From contig NC_080172.1 in the NCBI RefSeq assembly GCF_950295315.1, positions 114,143,267 through 114,207,266 on the forward strand: 64,000 bases of DNA, written 5' to 3'. The notes under the pieces are model-generated. The model was not told the DNA's origin. It did not search any database and saw only the letters and a program-made list of their open reading frames with translations. Origin of the DNA: Erinaceus europaeus (Eukaryota > Chordata > Mammalia > Eulipotyphla > Erinaceidae). Both the position numbers and the translations under genes were made by a program. Position 1 is the first letter of the stretch, and every line of letters starts with the position of its first letter. This document shows, piece by piece, positions 54,806 through 64,000 of this stretch.

Positions 54806-54907
54806 TGGGCTAATTTTAGAGTAAGAAGCCAGGGATAATAAACTCTGGTTGACTGACCTTTGGTGCTCTGCAATCAACCTCAATAGCCACCTCTTCCCTG
54901 TACCTCA

Positions 54908-55165
54908 CGGTAGAAGGCAGGCATGTAACATAGTACTATGTGCAAGGACCTGGGTTCGAGCCCCCCCCCCCCCCCAGCAGTGGAGACGCTTCATAAGAGG
55001 TAAAGCACGTCTGCAGGTGTCTTTCTGACTCCTTATCTCCTCTTTTCCTTTCAATTTCTCTTTGTCATAGCAAATAAAAAAGGGGGGGAGGAATGGCATC
55101 TAGCAGCAGTGGGTTTGTAGTTCTGGCCCCGAGCTCCTGTGATTGGAGGCCAACAAGAAAAAGCA
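54908..55165 (+). repeat. ERI-type SINE, form C
   Basis: Poly-C after the B box; diverged 3' block. Confidence 0.85.
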
Positions 55166-55786
55166 GGCAAATTGATAGCCTCTTTTTTCTGGCCAGGCTC
55201 TCCCCCTGTTCTTGGGCACATGCCCTCAGGACCTGTTAGAAAAGGCACACGCACTTCTGTCTTGTGCAATCACAAGACCATTCCGGGGGTGAGGAAGCAG
55301 CTGGAGAGCAGCCCTGCCTTCGGGCTTCGGGCAGACTCCTCGCTCCATGCCCTAGGCCACCGCTAGCACTCTGTACCTTTTACACCACCAGTGTGTATTC
55401 TTCCTGGAGCCCAGGGCAAGGAGCAAGGGCGCCAGGCTGGCCCACAGGAGACAGAGGAGGAGAACACACTCTTGACGGTTCCCTCCCCAGTTCTTCAGGT
55501 TTGGTACCAGAACGGCTGAGCCTCAGTGCAGATTCTGAGGTCTGTAGCCAAGACTTCTTGGCTTTGTAGGTCAAGACTGAAATTCACCATCTTGTTTACC
55601 CTCTGTCTGTTTATTTTTTTTTTGCTGTAAATATATGTGATCCATTTATACCGTTAACCACCTTTCTGCCTTTACTCCAGTGGCATTAAATGGATTTTCA
55701 GTGTTAAAGTTATAACAACAGTCACTGTCTACTCTTAGAGCATTTCCTGTCATCCCATACTGAAACTGTATCCGTTATTATGAAGA
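55166..55786. other. Unique stretch
   Basis: Short frames without domains. Confidence 0.4.
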
Positions 55787-56150
55787 TTATTATTTTTGCC
55801 TCTGGGGTTATTGCTGGGGCTTGGTGCCGAGGTATTAGAACCCACTGCTCCTGGGGGCCATTTTCTTTTTTTTTCTTCTTCTTCTTCCACTTTATCTGAC
55901 ATGACAAAGAAATTGAGAGGAGAGAGGGAGAAAGATCAACACCGGCAGCCCTGCTTCACTGCACATAAAGTGCCTGCCCCCTCTACAGTGAGGCCCGAGT
56001 AGGGGCTTGAACCTAGATCCTTGCGTGGGTCTTTGCACTTAGTACTATGTGCACCACCACCTGCCCCCACCCCCCCCCCCCAGTCTCCTTCCTGTCAATT
56101 TCTGGCTATCTCTAGCCGGTACATAAATAAAGCTAAAAAAATCTTTTTTA
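55787..56150. repeat. Antisense C SINE joined to sense B tail
   Basis: C antisense 55787-56075, then poly-C and the 3' part of a sense B (56083-56150, TCAATTTCTGGCTATCTCTA). Confidence 0.82.
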
Positions 56151-56315
56151 AAGCACCAGCACACAAAAAGTAAAGAAATAAAGGCAGGCCCGATGCCATC
56201 TCCTGTCTCTAGACCAGAGACGTCAGACAGCACTTGCTGAAGTTTGGAAATGTCCTCTCAGGTGCTGGCCAGCATGGAAGCCACTAGACTTAGAACCATA
56301 ACTATATATTTTAAA

Positions 56316-56447
56316 TTTTTTTTTTATTTATAAAAAGGAAACATTGACAAAACCATAGGAGAATAAAGGTACAACTTCACACAATTCCCACCACCAGAAC
56401 TCCGTATCCCATCCCCTCGCCTGAGAGCTTTCCTTTTTACCCCTCAG
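56316..56447 (-). repeat. 0.9-kb family, 3' end only
   Basis: Complement of the tail and the last about 110 bases. Confidence 0.85.
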
Positions 56448-56461
56448 AACCTTAACTATTA

Positions 56462-56612
56462 TGGGTCAGTGAAATAGCTCACTTGGTAGAGCGTTGCTTT
56501 GCCATGCACAAGACCTGGGTTCTAGCCCAGTCCTCGCCACACTGAAGAAAGCTTCAGCACTATGGTGTCTCTGTCTCTCTCTGTCTCTCTGCTTCTGTTT
56601 TTCTCTAAAAAA
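56462..56612 (+). repeat. E SINE
   Basis: Head AAATAGCTCACTTGGTAGAG, B box GGGTTCTAGCCC, body GAAGAAAGCTTCAGCAC, CT-rich end. Confidence 0.8.
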
Positions 56613-56927
56613 ACAATATGAAAACCGTTCTGACTGAAGAAGTGGGTTTCAGTTTGCATTGGACTGTACAAGTCCCCCTTGTGGCTAGTGGTTACGGAGT
56701 TGGGTAGGCCTGGCCCTGAGCAAGGCAGGAAGGTACAGGGATCCGTCACAGCTCAGAGAACCTGCGGTATTTGTTTTTCCACCGTGCTCCCCTGAGACCG
56801 CTCTGCTTCTCGCTCCGTGTGGCCCTGAACTACCTGTGTCAGAATCACATGGGAGCTCATCATGGTTTTCAGGCTCCTGGGCCTCCATGTCAGAACCGAA
56901 CAGCCCAAAATATCCATAGACAGGGAT
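56613..56927. other. Unique stretch
   Basis: Nothing recognised. Confidence 0.4.
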
Positions 56928-57262
56928 GGGGGGGGTAGGAGATAGCTCACCCAGTAGAGCACAGGCCTTGCTGAGCATGAGGCCCTGAGTTCAAGCCCTA
57001 TCTTTCTTTCCTTTTTTTAAAAAAAAATTATTGTATTTATTATTGGCTAGAGACAGAGAAATTGAAAGGGGAAGGAAGGAGAGAGGAGGGAGACAGAGAG
57101 ACACCTGCAGCCCTGCCTCACCACTTGTGAAGCTTTCCCCCTGCAGGTGGGGACCACGGGCTTGAACCTGGGTCCTTGTGCACGGTAATGTGTGCGCTTA
57201 ACCAGGTGCGCCACCACCTGGCATGCCCCCCCCCAGCCTCATCTTTCTCAAAAATAAATAAA
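56928..57262 (+). repeat. E SINE split by antisense B SINE
   Basis: E head 56940-57010. B antisense about 57012-57235. ATCTTTCT stands on both sides of the B as target duplication. Confidence 0.8.
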
Positions 57263-57271
57263 TAAATAAGT

Positions 57272-57352
57272 GGACCAGGGTTGTCACACAGTGTCATGCA
57301 TACACAAGGCCCTGAGTTTATTTCCCAGGGCTGTGTGGAGAAAAAAAAAAAA
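57272..57352 (+). repeat. E SINE, short
   Basis: Degenerate head and body followed by A15. Confidence 0.5.
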
Positions 57353-57633
57353 AAAAGAGGAAAACAGACATCGATGCGCCAGGGAATGTGCATTTTCAAT
57401 AAAAAATCTGCCCCTCCAAGGCCTCAGCCCCTTCTATCTTTGCCTCTCTGGGTCTGCCCAGTCTCCACTGGCCATCAGTGTCCTTGTGTCTTTGTTGGCT
57501 CCCCACCACTGTCCACTGTCCTCCCATTCCATAACCACATGAGTCTTCAGGCCTGCGAGTCTTCAGAGTCTTCAGGTTCCAAGAGCCCAGGCCAGCTATC
57601 CCAGTCGCCTCTTGTTGAGAACAGGAAATTCTG
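57353..57633. other. Unique stretch
   Basis: Nothing recognised. Confidence 0.4.
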
Positions 57634-57915
57634 GGGCAGGGCGGTGGTGTACTGGATCAAGTACGCATCATATAAAGCACAAGGATCTCGGTTCAGGATC
57701 CCAGTTCGAGTCCCTGGCTTCCCACTTGCAGGGAGGGCACTTCCCAAGAGGTGAAGCAGGTCTGCAGGTCTCTCTCTTTCTCTCTCCCTCTCTCCCTCTC
57801 CTCCTCTCTCAATTTCTCTCTGTCCTATCGAATAAAATGGGGGGAAAAAAAAGGTGGCCAGGAGCAGTGGATATGTAGTGCCAGCACCGAGCCCCAGGGA
57901 TAACCCTGGGTGCCA

Positions 57916-57942
<27 letters not shown>
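57634..57942 (+). repeat. ERI-type SINE, form C
   Basis: Target duplication GAAATTCT at 57626 and 57944. B-box region partly duplicated (CTCGGTTCAGGATCCCAGTTCG). (GA)n tail. Confidence 0.9.
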
Positions 57943-57948
<6 letters not shown>

Positions 57949-58706
57949 TTCTCAGCCCAGCAGACCTGCGGGATCATGCAGTCCAGGTCATACCAAGCCT
58001 CAGCCCTGCTCACCCCAGGCCTGCCCACCACCCCTGAGGCAGGTGGTGCAGATTTGCAGCCCCAGCCAGAAACAGTGAGCAAGGTTGCTTCAGGAAGCTG
58101 TTGCCCTCATCCCTCAAACCCTTTCTTCCATCTATGCCTCCCTCTCCCTGTCCCCTCCCCACCCTCGTTCCCAGGGGCTGCTGGGTACTCGCTGTGCTGA
58201 CCATCTGCCTCTCACAAGGGCCTTCGGGGACCCCGGCCTTCCCCCAGGGGTGGCCGTAATGGGGCTGTGATAGGCCAGCATCAGAGTAGTGGTTCATGAC
58301 AGCACCCCACCCCCATCCTTTCTCCTAGCACCCCAGGTGTCGGCCGCTGGCTCACCCAGGGCCAGAATCCTGGAAGAGCTGTGAGCCAGATGGGCCCCTC
58401 TCCCTAGGGTCCCCCGGTCCTCTTGTGGGGACAGGACCTTTGTTGCCTCCCTCCGTACCCATCCGTCCAGCGGCGGTTGGCACAGCCCTCAGCTGTGCTC
58501 TGTCTGTAGACACCACCTGTCCATAGCAGGCCTTCCCGGTGTATAGAGAGCGCGGGGAGGTGGGGCAAACAGCAGGCTGGCTCTGTCGTTTCCCTGTAAG
58601 GCTGTGCACATGTGCGTCTCACACTGTGTCTTCTTGCTCTGTGAGGTGAGATCCACAGCCCCAGCAGAGCACAGCTCACAGATGTGGGGCTTTTTACAAA
58701 CCTGAG
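57943..58706. other. Unique GC-moderate stretch
   Basis: Nothing recognised; frames on both strands lack domains. Confidence 0.4.
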
Positions 58707-58707
58707 G

Positions 58708-58922
58708 ACTGGGACCGGGTGGTGGCGCACCTGGTTAAGCACACAGAATACAGTGTGCCTGAACCCTGGGTTCAAGCCCCCCAGTCCCCACCTGCGGGTG
58801 GGGGGGGGGGTTCACGAGTGGGAAGCAGGGCTGTAGGTGTCTCTCTGTCTCTTTCTTCCTCTGTATCTCCCCTTCCTCACAATTTGTGGCCGTCACTATT
58901 CAATAAATAAAGATCAGAAGAA
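58708..58922 (+). repeat. ERI-type SINE, form B
   Basis: Complete, with poly-G in the body. Confidence 0.9.
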
Positions 58923-58954
58923 CCACTATCTCTTTAAAAAAAAAAACTAAAACA

Positions 58955-59125
58955 CTCGTTCGAGCCCCCGGTTCCCCACCTGCAGGGAGTCGCTTCACAG
59001 GCAGTGAAGCAGGTCTGCAGGTGTCTGTCTTTCTCTCCCCCTCTCTGTCTTCCCTTCCTCTCTCCATTTCTCTGTGTCTTATCCAACAACGACTACAACA
59101 ATAAAAAAAACAAAAAATAAAAACA
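58955..59125 (+). repeat. ERI-type SINE, form A, 5'-truncated
   Basis: Starts at the B box (GTTCGAGCCCCCGG); body and tail are normal. Confidence 0.88.
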
Positions 59126-59731
59126 CCTGAAGACTTGGATGTGTTTTTCATACTCCAAAGTCCCTTGCAGATGTGACTGGTACTCTCTATGGCCTCCAGA
59201 ATGCTGAGAGGGGCCACCTACTTGTGCCCTTGGCTGATTATGCAAAGTCTCATATCCTGCCCCCCCCCCCACACACACACAGTCCTGAGCAAACCAGGGT
59301 GGTTCATTGTCCTTTCTGTGCCCTGGTGACTTTGTGCCACCGGTTGTGCCTGCCACACTAGCTGCAACTGGCATAGAGAGCTAGCCCTTTGCCCCCATTC
59401 AAGCCCTTGCCCAGCCTGTAGTGAAGGTGGCACCTGCCTGGCCCCTTCCTGCTTTCTCTGATCCTGCTGACCCCAGGCCCTCCTCTTAAACCTACCTCGT
59501 TCTTACCTCAGGGCATCAGTTGGCAGGCTGCAGACAGAGGTCTTCTTCATTAAATCACACCTGAACATGAATTCCCTTCTCCACTCAACAGCCCTGGCTG
59601 GGCCCCTGGCACTGTCAAGCCAGGCCAAAGCAGCCAGGAGACTTTTCCCTTGGACCAGGAGGATGACTTTCTCAGCCTCTCCCTGGACCCCCGACCTGCA
59701 GGTGCTGAACACTAGGAAAAATTGACAGTCC
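59126..59731. other. Unique stretch
   Basis: Nothing recognised except CCCCCACACACACA at about 59262. Confidence 0.4.
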
Positions 59732-60050
59732 TCTTTTTTTTTTTTTTTTTTTAATTGATTTAACAATGACAGGACCATAGGATAAGAGGGGTACAATTCC
59801 CACCACCAGAGTTCTGTATCCCACCCCCTCATGGGAAGCTTCCCTATTCTTTATCTCTGTGAAAGTATGGACCCAGGATCATTATGGGGAGCAGAAGGTG
59901 GAAGGTCTGGCTTCTCTTATTGCTTCTCCACTGGACATGGGCATTGATGGGTGGATCCATACTCCCAGCCTGTTTCTATCTTTCCCTAGTGGGACAGGGC
60001 TCTGGAGAGGTGGGGTCATCTGCCCAGGGAAGTCAGGTTGGACGAGCACT
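59732..60050 (-). repeat. 0.9-kb family, 3' part
   Basis: T18 tail complement and conserved 3' blocks. Confidence 0.88.
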
Positions 60051-60512
60051 TCTTTGACTCTGGTTGAAGCCCTCCGGGTCTCCTCACTGCCCCCTCTGAG
60101 CCAGCCTGCTTGTTTGCACCCCCTTGTCTTCTTATCTCTCCTGTCTCTTCAGTCTGGGCTAAGCCCGAGATCCACCCTGTCCTGGCTGCCCCTAGCACTT
60201 CTGCACGATCTTCCTTGCTCACTCCAGCTCTCCGTGGTTAGTCCTTGCATCGCCGTGGGTGTGGAGTCTAGTCAAGAGCATGGCTTGAGTGTTATCCTAG
60301 CCCCTGAAATGCATCTGCTCACGTCTCCTGTGAATAATGATCACGCGTCTGTGCTCAGACCAGATTCCTTCTCAGGTTCCGGGGTGTGGTCATAAGGAAA
60401 CAGCCTTCTCCTCAGAGCACTGACAGTCAAACCTGCTTTCCTAGAACTAAACACTGAAAACTTTTTTTTTTTTTTTTTTTTTATGTTTCCAGTGTTAAGG
60501 AAAAATACCAGG
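60051..60512. other. Unique stretch
   Basis: An open frame here starts in the 0.9-kb copy and has no domain. Poly-T at 60463-60482. Confidence 0.4.
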
Positions 60513-60725
60513 GGGCCGGGTGGTGGTGCACCTGGTTAAGCACACATGTTGCAATGTGCAAGGACCCAGATTTGAGCCCGCCGTCCCCACCTGCAGGGAG
60601 AAAGCTTTGCTAGTGGTAAAGCAGGGCTGCAGGTGTCTCTCTGTTTCTCTCCCTCTCTGTCACTCCCTTCCCTCACACTTTCTGGCTGTCTCTAAGTAAT
60701 ACGTAAATAAAAGTAATACAAAATT
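60513..60725 (+). repeat. ERI-type SINE, form B
   Basis: Complete. Confidence 0.9.
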
Positions 60726-60940
60726 ATTTCAAAGCTAACTTTCTGCTTCTCCAGTGTGGTGAGCAGGACAGAAGGAGCCTGGACAGCACCCTGTCTTAAG
60801 AGTCAGAACTATGCTTCTATGTAGCTTTTGGGGCCTGCTGCAGGCCCTGGGTTGGCAGCTGTTGCTGGGTCCACACTGTCTACTGTAGATAAGGGAAAAG
60901 GAAAGAGACAAGATAACTAACTGCACAGTGAGTCTGTTCA

Positions 60941-61098
60941 CTGCTTACTTCTCTTTAATTTTAGTTATTTATTCATGATAAAGATAGGAGGAGAAAGAGA
61001 AAGAACAAGACATCACTCTGGTACAGATGCTGCTGGGGATTGAACTCGGGACCCCATGCTTGAAAGTTCAGTGCTTTATCCACTGCGCCCCCCCCTCC
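60941..61098 (-). repeat. D/E SINE, old variant
   Basis: Antisense: GACATCACTCTGG, GGGGATTGAACTCGGGACC, head complement, poly-C. Confidence 0.7.
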
Positions 61099-61476
61099 CC
61101 CCAGGATCACCACTGTTGACTTCTCAGCCCGCACATCGAAGTCAGGTTTCTGGCATGGTCATGTGTTTGGGCAGCTACATGGAGGTTTGAAGTGAGTAGT
61201 TGTCCTTGCCTGTTTTCCTTGTTGGGTTCTTTGGGTAGGAACCGGGACTTCCCCGGAGGCCACCTGTCCCTTGTGACCACTTCTCCAGGGTGATTGGGCC
61301 TCTGTCTGCAGTCATCCGTGAGGAGCTGCGGGGACTGATCTGACCACTTGCCTGTCCCTCAGCCAGCTCCGCTGTCCTGCTTCCTGCACTCACTTGCTGG
61401 TGCTGCTCCCTTGATCTTTTTCAAACACTGACTGGTTTGCCAAGTAGATCGTTGGGTGTTGAGAACAGTTGGATGT
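61099..61476. other. Unique stretch
   Basis: Nothing recognised. Confidence 0.4.
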
Positions 61477-61922
61477 TTTATTTCTATTTATTTATTTACT
61501 ATGAGATAGAGACAGAAATTGAGAGGAGAGGAGGAGAGAGAATAGAGATAGAGAGGAGAGAGAGAGAGAAAGAGAGAGACACCTGCACCCCTGCTTCACC
61601 ACTCATGAAGCTTTCCCCCTGCAGGTGGGGACCAGAAGCTTGAACCTGGGTCCTTGTGCACTATAGTGTGTGCACTTAATCAGGTGTGCCACTGCCTGCT
61701 TCCCCCCCCCTTTAAAAATATTTTTATTTATTATTGGATGTAGGCAGAGAGAAATTGAAAGGAGAGGAAGAAATAGAGAGGGAGAGACAGAGAGACAGAC
61801 ATCTGTGGCCCTACTTCACCACTCGTGAAGCTTTTTCCTTTCAGGTGGGGACCAGGGGCTTGAACCTGGGTCCTTACGCACTGTAATGTGTGCGCTTTGC
61901 CAGATGTGCCACCGCCTGGCTC
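61477..61922 (-). repeat. Two form B SINEs, tandem, same strand
   Basis: 61477-61705 and 61708-61922, separated by poly-C/T. Each has tail complement, body and head. Confidence 0.9.
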
Positions 61923-62109
61923 CTGATGATTCGTTTCTCTTGGATCCCACAAGCCACCTTACACACTCCTGATCCGGTCTGATGTGACCTGGGTGCTGTC
62001 AGATAACAGTCATGCAGGGGGATTAAGAACGTGTGTTGGGATGCCGAAGCCAACACACAGATAACATCCGGTACGTTCATCATCTCCATCTTACACATGA
62101 AGTCACTGA

Positions 62110-62580
62110 GGTCCAGGAGGTGGCGCAGTGGATAGAGTATTGGACTCTTTTTTTTTTTTCAAGTCTTTTTTAAAAATATTTTTTAATATTTATTTATTTT
62201 CTTTTGTTGCCCTTGTTGTTTTATTGTTGTTGTTGTTGTTGCATAGGACAGAGAGAAATGGAGAGAGGAGGGGAAGACAGAGAGGGGGAGAGAAAGACAG
62301 ACACCTGCAGACCTGCTTCACCGCCTGGGAAGCGACTCCCCTCAGGTGGGGAGCCGGGGGCTTGAACCGGGATCCTTATGCTGGTCCTTGTGCTTTGCGC
62401 CCTGTGCGCTTAACCTGCTGCGCTATAGCCCCACTCCTGAGCATTGGACTCTTAAGCATGAGGTCCTGAGTTTAATCCCGGCAGCACATCTACCAGAGTG
62501 AGGTCTGGTTCTCTATCTCTCTTTCTCTCTCTCTCTCTTTCTCCCCTTCTTCATGAATAAGTAAATAAAACCTTAAAAAA
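62110..62580 (+). repeat. E SINE split by antisense A SINE
   Basis: Head GGAGGTGGCGCAGTGGATAG. The element resumes after the A insertion and ends with CT repeat and AATAAGTAAATAAAACC tail. Confidence 0.88.
62150..62442 (-). repeat. ERI-type SINE, form A, nested
   Basis: Exact 11-bp target duplication ATTGGACTCTT at 62139 and 62443. Confidence 0.95.
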
Positions 62581-63147
62581 AAAACACCCATGAAATCATT
62601 AAGGTTCATAAACGTGACTCGGGCCCCAGAAGCAGAAGAGGCACGATTCACTCCAGGGTCCATTAAGTCCCATTGACTCCATTGTTTGTCACTGCCCTCT
62701 CACCCCCACTGCAGGGGACTCTGTAGTCCCGCTGGAAGGGCATGAGAGGTTCTGAAGTGGGGAATGACAGAGGAACCCTCTGGAAGGGCCAACTGTCTTT
62801 CCCATGTTATGGCGAGAGTAAATTCTCTTTAAGTATGGTCCCCACTCCCCTGCCTGATGGGTGGGGTCTTTGTGAAGTGGTTGAGTCACAAGAGAGTTCA
62901 GAAACTCAGCCAGCAGGACAGGTGAGTCAGCTCTGAGCAGGAGACCCCGAACACAGCTTCTCTCCTGGGGCCGTGGACTCCCTTCTGCGCTTGGCTTCTC
63001 GTGTTAAAGAGAGCAGTTGGAGAATGGTTCAGCAACAGTGCTGACCCCCCCCTCAAGAGAGAGAGAGAGAGTGACCACCGTCATTCCGGGTGTCATCTGG
63101 GGCTCAGTGAGTTCAGTAACTGTTAGTGGGAAAGATTAACTTTGTGA
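62581..63147. other. Unique stretch
   Basis: Nothing recognised; short (GA)n at 63056-63071. Confidence 0.4.
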
Positions 63148-63935
63148 GGGCTGGGTGGTATGCATCTAGTTGAGCACATGCATTACCATGGGCAAGGACC
63201 CGGGTTCAAGCCCCCAACCCCCCCCCCACCTGCAAGGGGGAAGCTTCATGAACTATGAAGCAGGCCTACAGATCTCTCGCTTTCTCTTTAATTTTTTAAA
63301 AAATTATCTTTGTGCACTTATTGACTAGAGACAGCCAGAAATCAAGAGATAGGGAAGGAGAGAGAGACAGAGAGACACCTGCAGCCCTGCTTCACCACTT
63401 GTGAAGCTTTGCTCCTGCAGGTGGGGACAGAGGGCTTGAACTCTGGTCCTTGCGCACAACCAAGTGCGCCACCACCAGGCCCCGTCTCTATCTCCGTCTG
63501 CCAGGAGCCATTTCTCTGCTTTATAGATGATAAGCTTTGAGACAATGGAACCCCTCAAGACAAATGTTAATCCCCCCCCTGGGCAGGCCATTTCCCCTTA
63601 GGTAAACCATTTATCAGTAATCAAGTGAGTCAACACAAGTGAGTCAACACATAGTTTGGTTCCTGCCATTTGTTGCAAGGAACATTCCTCTTTGAAGTTT
63701 GCTCCCCCTTCCCCTCCTCCAGCATTCCCTCTCCTTCCCCAAAGCCTTATAATGCCTGTATTCTCAATAAAATTTAGAGCTTGATCAGAAACTTGACTTG
63801 CTCTCGTTCTTCGCGTCTCTTGTCCCTATCATTTCAGGTCTCATTGGGTTGCTAGCCCCTGCTCACCGCCCTGCTGGCCGGGGCATCCGTCTCTCTTCTC
63901 AGTTTCACTCTGTCCTACCAAATAAAAATAGGGAA
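63148..63935 (+). repeat. ERI-type SINE interrupted by antisense B SINE and by a solo LTR
   Basis: Outer pieces: 63148-63282 (head and body), 63485-63498 (CTCTATCTCCGTC) and 63886-63935 (CGTCTCTCTTCTCAGTTTCA...CAAATAAAAATAGG). Inner pieces: B antisense 63285-63484 and the LTR. Confidence 0.8.
63499..63885 (+). mobile_element. Solo LTR of an endogenous retrovirus
   Basis: 387 bp, beginning TGCC and ending GGCA, with exact 6-bp target duplication TCCGTC on each side (63493 and 63886). It has two AP-1-type sites (TGAGTCA at 63626 and 63640), a TATA-like CTTATAATG at 63747, and a poly(A) signal AATAAA at 63766. No internal viral gene. The 6-bp duplication suggests a class II element (inference). 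Confidence 0.92.
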
Positions 63936-64000
63936 AAAGGAAGGGAAGGAGGGTGGAAGGAAAGGGAAAGAGAGGAGAGGGGAGGGGAGGGGAAGGGAAG
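63936..64000 (+). repeat. (GGAAA/GGGGA)n purine tail
   Basis: Purine repeat running off the window edge. Confidence 0.9.

Noticed and set aside
1..64000. CRISPR array, operon, riboswitch or prophage
   Set aside because: Repeats are dispersed retroposons or microsatellites; nothing bacterial is present.

Overview
This is mammalian nuclear DNA, almost certainly from a hedgehog (Erinaceidae, probably Erinaceus). The main reason is a dense population of tRNA-derived SINEs of the type known as ERI in hedgehogs. These carry a tRNA-like head with a B box (GGTTCGAGCCCCC), the body CCCCACCTGCAGG, and a CT-rich stretch before the A-rich tail. About seventy copies or fragments are visible on both strands. 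For this annotation I sort them into forms: A (tail with CAACAA...GGGCAACAAAAGGG), B (tail CCAATAAATAAAGATAAT), C (extra 3' block CCAGGAGCAGTGGATTC...GATAACCC), AC (both), and the older D and E. These letters are mine, not database names. Nothing bacterial, plasmid-like or CRISPR-like is present. Nearly all long open frames are repeat translations.

Other repeats: (i) an A-tailed interspersed family of about 0.9 kb with at least 17 copies, called the '0.9-kb family' here; several copies stop at nearly the same 5' base. (ii) A 5'-complete but internally deleted L1 at 17776-22550, inserted into the 3' UTR of another L1. (iii) An L1 5'-end fragment at 10245-11237 on the minus strand. (iv) Three solo LTRs, at 23258-23610, 28042-28396 and 63499-63885; the last two have exact 6-bp target duplications. 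(v) Several ancient MIR pieces. Simple repeats include a 430-bp polypyrimidine tract at 31.2-31.6 kb and a GA-rich tract that runs into a 200-N assembly gap.

Gene content is poor. The best genic signal is a CpG island at 43.69-44.88 kb with GC boxes, an E-box, and a candidate coding first exon ending in a splice donor. No matching downstream exon is recognised. A processed RPL30 pseudogene lies at 34.89-35.32 kb (minus). An uncertain candidate exon lies at 52.87-53.11 kb.

The most unusual pattern is three 3'-truncated retrocopies without A-tails, each flanked by direct repeats of 13-23 bp: the 5' half of a tRNA-Ile(AAT) at 40426-40463, a 32-nt 5' piece of a D SINE at 52408-52439, and the L1 5'-end fragment. 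Together they suggest repeated tailless target-primed reverse transcription. The two L1 5' ends also differ by a 365-bp segment that has GT-AG borders, so one may be a spliced L1 retrocopy.
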